A DNA stretch of 64,000 nucleotides from Ohtaekwangia sp966211525. GTDB lineage: Bacteria; Bacteroidota; Bacteroidia; Cytophagales; Cyclobacteriaceae. Positions 59,496 through 64,000 of this stretch are shown one piece after another (position 1 is the first letter of the stretch; each line of letters begins with the position of its first letter). The stretch covers positions 5,949-69,948 of the forward strand of contig CBIHOZ010000014.1 in the NCBI GenBank assembly GCA_966211525.1. The letters are read 5' to 3'. The translations under genes and the position numbers were made by a program. The notes beneath the pieces are model-generated. The model saw nothing but the letters and a program-made list of their open reading frames with translations. It was not told the origin of the DNA and searched no databases.

Positions 59496-60815
59496 TTACA
59501 GCGCTATACCTTTTATTCTTCGGTACAGCGAAAGCGCATGGCGGTCAGTAAGGCCGGAAACAAAATCCAGCACAATGCGCAACATCTCATAGGTACTTAC
59601 CTGCTTTTCTATTTCAGCACGCATTTCTACCGGCAACAGCAGCGACAGGTTTTTATACTTGCGTGATGATGATTTTTTCATGATGTGCTCACCGGCTGTA
59701 ACAAACTCCTGCAGCAAGCCTGGCAACACTTCGTGACCCGAAGCTTCGATCTCTACTACGTGACGGGCACGGTATATTTTGTCAACAGATATAGTGCTGA
59801 TCTTTTCGAGTGCATCTTTGGAAGAACAATGATCGGCAAGCGCTTTATCAAATGTACCGTTCATGATTTCCTGTTCGTGCGCCAGAAAAACTTCGGTACA
59901 TTCCTCTACCAGCTTATTGATTGTCATGGCGCGCAATACACCGATGCGTTCATTCTGCCCGCTGATCTTGTCGAGCTTCTCAGGTTTGAAATTATCTTTT
60001 AAAATGTTGGCCAACAGTTCAACGGTATCTCTATACGGCACGAGGCCCATGCGGCAACCATCTTCCAGGTCGATAATGCTATAGCAAATGTCATCGGCTG
60101 CTTCTACCAGGAATGTTAGCGGATGACGAACCCATGCATCGGCAGCAACGGGTATTAACTCCAGTTGAGTGGCGGTAGCGGCGAATATATCTTTCTCCGA
60201 TTGGAAGAACCCGAATTTCTTCTGACTCTTCTTCGATTTATCACGACCCGGGAACAAGGCAGGACAAGGATATTTTGTAAAAGCACCAAGCGTTGCCTGT
60301 GTTAACTTGAGCCCGTATTGATTACTGTTAATGATGCGGAAGCCCTGGGCATTACCTTCAAACTTTATCAGGTCGTTCCACTCAGCGTCTGTTACTTTAG
60401 ATTGAAAAGATCTTCCGTGAGAATTCTCGAGGAAAAAATCAGAAAGAGAATCTTCACCGGCATGTCCAAACGGAGGATTACCAAGATCATGAGCAAGTGA
60501 TGCTGCTGCTACGATGGCACCGAAATCAAACAACGAAAATTTATCTTTCAACTCCAGGTGGCGCTGCATAATCACTTCTCCGGCTTTACGCCCCAACGAC
60601 CGGCCTACACTTGAAACTTCGAGTGAGTGCGTTAAACGCGTATGCACAAAGTCGTGCTCCGGCAGCGGGTGAACCTGCGTTTTATCTTGCAGTCTTCTGA
60701 AAGGATGCGAGAAAATAATACGATCGTAATCCTGCTCAAAAGCACTGCGCGAAGCTTCTGAAGAAGTTGGTTTGGAACCCGAACGTTGGGAAGAAAGAAG
60801 AGATTGCCAGTTCAT
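59496..60815 (-). CDS. dgt: Deoxyguanosinetriphosphate triphosphohydrolase-like (dGTPase), HD domain
   Basis: 439 residues. HD-domain metal ligands: FVHTRLTHSLEVSSVGRSLG near 55-75, AAASLAHDLGNPPFGHAGED near 108-125, and later TFLVEAADDICYSIIDLED near 220. Start RRLQDKTQVHPLPEHDF near 38. It converts dGTP to deoxyguanosine and triphosphate, controlling dNTP pools. The start is ATG complementary to 60813-60815. Complete for the family. Confidence 0.94.
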   Translation of the reverse strand: MNWQSLLSSQRSGSKPTSSEASRSAFEQDYDRIIFSHPFRRLQDKTQVHPLPEHDFVHTRLTHSLEVSSVGRSLGRKAGEVIMQRHLELKDKFSLFDFGAIVAAASLAHDLGNPPFGHAGEDSLSDFFLENSHGRSFQSKVTDAEWNDLIKFEGNAQGFRIINSNQYGLKLTQATLGAFTKYPCPALFPGRDKSKKSQKKFGFFQSEKDIFAATATQLELIPVAADAWVRHPLTFLVEAADDICYSIIDLEDGCRMGLVPYRDTVELLANILKDNFKPEKLDKISGQNERIGVLRAMTINKLVEECTEVFLAHEQEIMNGTFDKALADHCSSKDALEKISTISVDKIYRARHVVEIEASGHEVLPGLLQEFVTAGEHIMKKSSSRKYKNLSLLLPVEMRAEIEKQVSTYEMLRIVLDFVSGLTDRHALSLYRRIKGIAL

Positions 60816-60880
60816 GAAAAGTTAAAGAGCGAAAAAAGTATAGATCATTTTTTCGCTGCGCAAGATATTAAATATTTATA

Positions 60881-60909
60881 GACGTGCCAGATAGACCGCC
60901 TGGCACGTC
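60881..60909 (-). terminator. Terminator-like hairpin after scramblase-like gene
   Basis: GACGTGCCAG and CTGGCACGTC form a perfect 10 bp stem with a 9-base loop, 18 bases past the stop of the 60928 gene; the minus strand then reads TATAAATATTT. Confidence 0.65.
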
Positions 60910-60927
60910 ATTGACCTCAAGGATGTA

Positions 60928-61518
60928 TTACTCTTTCAAAACGAAATCAATACACATAACGGCTGCCATGATAAGCTGACGAAGCGGATGATTCTCCGGT
61001 ACTTCAGAGCTGATCTGCAAAACGTAGTTGTCAGCAGAAGTAAACAGTTCTTTACCAAGACCAGACCATTTCTTCGTTACGGTAGCAAACTCTTTATTAT
61101 CGGCTGATACAAATTTGAAATCCCAGCTTGTCCATTTTCCTTTCAGCATACAAAGTGATCGCTCACTTGCATCAAGCACTTCAAACTTTCCACCGATGGA
61201 GAAGAACTTCTGTTTGAATTTTCCGATCACCACATCATTCTCATCCAATACCTCTACAGTAGAAAGGAAGAAGGAAACACCGCGTCTTACGGTAATGATC
61301 TTTTCACCGGTTGGTGTTTTTATCTCGATGTTAAAAGGAGTCATGCGCTTGTAATCAGAAAAGCGCAGCATCTTGGTAAAGAAGCCGAGGTTCTCTTCGC
61401 GACAGTTCAAAACAATTTGTTGTGTTTCGGGATTGTAGATGTCGAAGCTGTTGGAAGCCTTAAACATGCCTACATGCTCTTTTACAAAAAAGAGATTTTT
61501 GTTCAGGATAGGATTCAT
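60928..61518 (-). CDS. Phospholipid scramblase-related protein (LURP-one-like fold)
   Basis: 196 residues. NLFFVKEHVGMFKASNSFDIYNPETQQIV and later SFFLSTVEVLDENDVVIGKFKQKFFSIGGKFEVLDASER match the single-domain scramblase/Tubby-like beta-barrel wrapped around a C-terminal hydrophobic helix (MAAVMCIDFVLKE). Eukaryotic PLSCR proteins move phospholipids between leaflets with Ca2+; bacterial members have no proven role. No signal. Lies between dgt and glyS on the same strand. Confidence 0.75.
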   Translation of the reverse strand: MNPILNKNLFFVKEHVGMFKASNSFDIYNPETQQIVLNCREENLGFFTKMLRFSDYKRMTPFNIEIKTPTGEKIITVRRGVSFFLSTVEVLDENDVVIGKFKQKFFSIGGKFEVLDASERSLCMLKGKWTSWDFKFVSADNKEFATVTKKWSGLGKELFTSADNYVLQISSEVPENHPLRQLIMAAVMCIDFVLKE

Positions 61519-61567
61519 AGTATGATTAGGATTAAGTAGTTCGGTACAACTATATATAGCATATACA

Positions 61568-61595
61568 TGCAGACATTCTAATCAGAATGTCTGCA
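61568..61595 (-). terminator. Hairpin after glyS
   Basis: TGCAGACATTCT and AGAATGTCTGCA form a perfect 12 bp stem with loop AATC, 24 bases past the glyS stop. The following sequence is AT-rich, not a pure T run. Confidence 0.65.
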
Positions 61596-61618
61596 CTATA
61601 TTTCTAAATATTTCAGGA

Positions 61619-63163
61619 TTAAATTTTGCGGAGGAGGTTGTTGATCGAACAGGCGTCAATCAGCTTCGCTTTTACGTCAGCGATTTTAACACGCTCCTGT
61701 TTCATAGTATCACGATCGCGAATAGTAACGGTATCGTCTTCCAGCGTTTGGTGATCGATGGTAATGCAATATGGAGTTCCAATGGCATCCTGTCTTCTGT
61801 AACGTCTACCAATGGCATCCTTCTCTTCATAGAAACAGCGGATATCGTACTTCAGATCATTCATGATCGCTTCAGCTTTCTCAGGAAGACCATCTTTCTT
61901 GATCAACGGAAGTATAGCAACTTTATGAGGAGCCAGTGGTGCTGGTATTCTCAGTACAACACGTTCACTTCCATCTTCCAGTTTTTCTTCCTGGTATGAT
62001 TTGGATAGTACGGAGAGGAACAAACGATCAAGACCAACCGATGTCTCTACAACATATGGTATATAAGACTGATTGTCTTCTGAGTCAAAGTACTGCAGTT
62101 TTTTACCTGAGTACTTCTCGTGGTTCTTCAAATCGAAGTCGGTACGTGAATGTATACCTTCCAGTTCTTTAAAGCCCATCGGGAAGTTGAATTGTATATC
62201 GCAGGCAGCGTTAGCATAGTGCGCCAGGTTCAAGTGATCGTGGAAACGGTAATTTTCAGTACCAAGTCCTAACGTCTGGTGCCATTTCATTCGCTTGGCT
62301 TTCCAGTACTCGTACCATTTCATTTCTTCACCCGGCTTGATAAAGAACTGCATTTCCATTTGCTCGAACTCGCGCATACGGAATATAAATTGACGCGCTA
62401 CAATTTCGTTACGGAAAGCTTTACCGATCTGTGCTATACCAAACGGTATCTTCATACGACCGGTCTTCTGCACGTTGAGGAAGTTTACAAATATACCCTG
62501 AGCTGTTTCCGGACGTAAGTATATCTTGTTGGCTTCATCTGCCAAAGAACCAATCTCGGTAGAGAACATCAGGTTGAACTGACGAACATCGGTCCAGTTC
62601 TTGGTTCCGGAAATAGGATCTGCAATTTCGAGGTCAATAATCAACTGCTTCATCGCAGCCATGTCGCCATTGCCCATCGCATCTTTGAGACGTGCGTTGG
62701 TTTCATCGATCTTCTTTTGATACTCGAGTACGCGCGCGTTCGTAGTAACAAAAGTCTCTTTGTTAAAGGCATCACCAAAACGCTTCTCGGCTTTCTCAAC
62801 TTCCTTGTTGATCTTATCTTCCATCTTCGCGATTGCATCTTCAATAAGCACATCTGCGCGATAGCGTTTCTTGGAATCTTTATTATCGATCATCGGATCG
62901 TTAAAGGCGTCCACGTGCCCGGAAGCTTTCCAGGTTGTGGGGTGCATGAAGATAGCGGCATCGATCCCCACTATATTATCGTGCAGCAGGGTCATAAATT
63001 TCCACCAATATTCCTTCAGATTGTTCTTCAGTTCGGCCCCGTTCTGCCCGTAATCATATACAGCACTGAGGCCATCATAAATCTCACTGGAAGGAAAGAT
63101 GAACCCATACTCCTTGGCATGGGCAATCACATTTTTAAACAGGTTATCTTCTTGCGTTGCCAT
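61619..63163 (-). CDS. glyS: Glycyl-tRNA synthetase, single-chain dimer type
   Basis: 514 residues from ATG complementary to 63161-63163. A longer start at 63172 is ruled out because it lies inside the -7 element. Class II core: FIFPSSEIYDGLSAVYDYG near 20, LRPETAQGIFVNF near 225, RMREFEQMEMQFF near 270, and EGIHSRTDFDLKNH near 345, with VVETSVGLDRLFL near 385 and a C-terminal anticodon-binding domain. This eukaryote-type alpha2 form is usual in Bacteroidota. Charges tRNA-Gly. Confidence 0.97.
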   Translation of the reverse strand: MATQEDNLFKNVIAHAKEYGFIFPSSEIYDGLSAVYDYGQNGAELKNNLKEYWWKFMTLLHDNIVGIDAAIFMHPTTWKASGHVDAFNDPMIDNKDSKKRYRADVLIEDAIAKMEDKINKEVEKAEKRFGDAFNKETFVTTNARVLEYQKKIDETNARLKDAMGNGDMAAMKQLIIDLEIADPISGTKNWTDVRQFNLMFSTEIGSLADEANKIYLRPETAQGIFVNFLNVQKTGRMKIPFGIAQIGKAFRNEIVARQFIFRMREFEQMEMQFFIKPGEEMKWYEYWKAKRMKWHQTLGLGTENYRFHDHLNLAHYANAACDIQFNFPMGFKELEGIHSRTDFDLKNHEKYSGKKLQYFDSEDNQSYIPYVVETSVGLDRLFLSVLSKSYQEEKLEDGSERVVLRIPAPLAPHKVAILPLIKKDGLPEKAEAIMNDLKYDIRCFYEEKDAIGRRYRRQDAIGTPYCITIDHQTLEDDTVTIRDRDTMKQERVKIADVKAKLIDACSINNLLRKI

Positions 63164-63169
63164 AAGCGG

Positions 63170-63198
63170 CAAAGATAATATTAGTCAACAGTCTGCAA
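63170..63198 (-). promoter_or_regulatory. Full promoter of glyS, leaderless transcript
   Basis: On the minus strand TTG (63196-63198), 18 bases, then TATCTTTG (63170-63177), a complete -33/-7 pair. The ATG begins 6 bases after the -7 element, so the mRNA starts at or within about two bases of it. Confidence 0.7.
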
Positions 63199-63259
63199 CG
63201 GACTGTCACCTGTTTTTTAAATGTTAAGGATAGTACCCTGCCGTTTGTTAGGGGATTGC

Positions 63260-64000
63260 TTACGCGATATGCTTAGGCAATTTCACTGTAAAGGTAGAAC
63301 CAATACCCGGTGCTGATTCCAGGTGTATAGAACCCGAAAGCTTCATGAGCGTTTCCTTTACAATATATAGTCCGAGACCGGAGCCTTTTGATTTCTCGTT
63401 ACCGCGATAGAACATATCGTATATCTTGCCGTGATACTCCGGTGCTATACCTTGGCCGTTATCTTCTACTTTCAGATAGAAAACGCGTCCGTTTAACTGG
63501 TGCTGCAGGCGTATATACTTTCCGTCTTTACGATTATCGTGATAGCGGATGGCGTTCGAAACCAGGTTACCGATAATAATGCGCAGACGGTTCTTGTCAG
63601 ATTCCACTACGGCATCTTCCGGTATATCAACATGAAAATCAATTCGCTCGGCTTCCGGAGAGTACCGGAGACTATCCCATACCTCATGCGCCAGTTCATG
63701 GAGATTTACTTTTTCGCGCGTGATATCAAGACGGTTGTTACGGGAGTAATCGGTAATATCTTTAATGAACTTATCCAGTGAATGAATGCGGTCTTTCATC
63801 ATCAGCATATAGTTCTTCATCTCGTGGGTGCTCTGCGAGCGCTCGGCTATATTAAGCAGACCCATGATGGATGTGAGTGGAGCGCGAAGATCGTGCGAAG
63901 TGCTATATACAAAACGATCGAGTTCGCGGTTAGTCTTGGTGAGCATCTCGTTGCTCTGCACAAGCTGTATAGCGTTGTAATGATTCAGGCTGATGAGCAG
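63260..64000 (-). CDS. Sensor histidine kinase, C-terminal part only
   Basis: The frame remains open past the right edge, so only the last 246 residues are seen. Visible: the HisKA segment FVYSTSHDLRAPLTSIMG with the phospho-acceptor His, N-box LRIIIGNLVSNAIRYHD, G1-box VEDNGQGIAPEYHGKIYDMF, and the GSGLGLYIVKETL G2-box. No receiver domain. The sensor part and any membrane segments lie outside the window. Controls an unknown response through a partner regulator. Confidence 0.9.
   Translation of the reverse strand: MLISLNHYNAIQLVQSNEMLTKTNRELDRFVYSTSHDLRAPLTSIMGLLNIAERSQSTHEMKNYMLMMKDRIHSLDKFIKDITDYSRNNRLDITREKVNLHELAHEVWDSLRYSPEAERIDFHVDIPEDAVVESDKNRLRIIIGNLVSNAIRYHDNRKDGKYIRLQHQLNGRVFYLKVEDNGQGIAPEYHGKIYDMFYRGNEKSKGSGLGLYIVKETLMKLSGSIHLESAPGIGSTFTVKLPKHIA

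Noticed and set aside
62717..63178. 153-residue plus-strand ORF within glyS
   Set aside because: Antisense to glyS and running into its promoter; no evidence of expression.
1..64000. tRNA, rRNA, riboswitch, phage or insertion-sequence genes
   Set aside because: No cloverleaf, transposase or integrase motif or known riboswitch core was seen in any gap; I cannot run covariance models, so a divergent RNA could be missed.

Overview
This is a 64 kb chromosomal segment from a member of the Bacteroidota, most likely a Cytophagales-type organism. Evidence: a type IX secretion component with a C-terminal sorting domain (porZ), a fused SecD-SecF, a TonB receptor with an N-terminal carboxypeptidase-regulatory-like domain, serine-cysteine lipoboxes, and repeated TAnnTTTG promoter elements of the Bacteroidota primary sigma factor just upstream of genes. 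No rRNA, tRNA, CRISPR array, insertion sequence or prophage was seen. The species cannot be named from sequence alone.

Layout. 1-9.7 kb: partial phosphoesterase, MoxR ATPase, a TonB receptor followed by a beta-helix lipoprotein, small envelope proteins, a sugar-epimerase-like protein, a nitroreductase and a YdeI-like protein. 9.7-11.6 kb: acetyl-CoA synthetase. 11.8-25.6 kb: a dense accessory-looking cluster of glycosyltransferases, an HTH-nucleotidyltransferase protein, three radical SAM enzymes with B12-type N-terminal domains, two methyltransferases and an ABC exporter. It is arranged as a long plus-strand operon, a convergent two-gene glycosyltransferase operon and a second two-gene plus-strand operon. 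I read it as a pathway that assembles and exports a methylated or otherwise radical-modified glycoconjugate; its product is unknown to me. 25.6-28.6 kb: a lipoprotein with a CxxCH motif, a ZIP metal transporter and ApbE. 28.7-36.8 kb: ruvB, a glutamate-synthase-like flavoprotein, two conserved unknown genes, thymidine kinase, porZ and recO. 36.9-39.5 kb: a tandem pair of XRE regulators with a coupled 27-residue ORF, an SMP-30-like protein and a Sua5/YrdC protein. 39.6-42.1 kb: mltG, a thioesterase and a YihY membrane protein. 42.2-50 kb (minus strand): secDF, a small membrane protein, udk, rdgB, two FKBP prolyl isomerases and a DHH phosphoesterase. 50-64 kb: ndk, an amino-acid permease, lspA, ileS, an RND/MMPL transporter, a tiny Lys-rich protein, dgt, a scramblase-like protein, glycyl-tRNA synthetase and a truncated histidine kinase.

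Most striking observations: (1) the hydrophobic core of the PorZ signal peptide is encoded by about ten tandem copies of a 7-base unit, so slippage could switch a T9SS component on and off; (2) the B12-radical SAM/glycosyltransferase cluster; (3) several promoters whose -7 element lies only 4-7 bases from the start codon, implying leaderless mRNAs; (4) a dispersed 26-base intergenic repeat, present at one site as part of a large inverted repeat; (5) small genes missed by length cut-offs.
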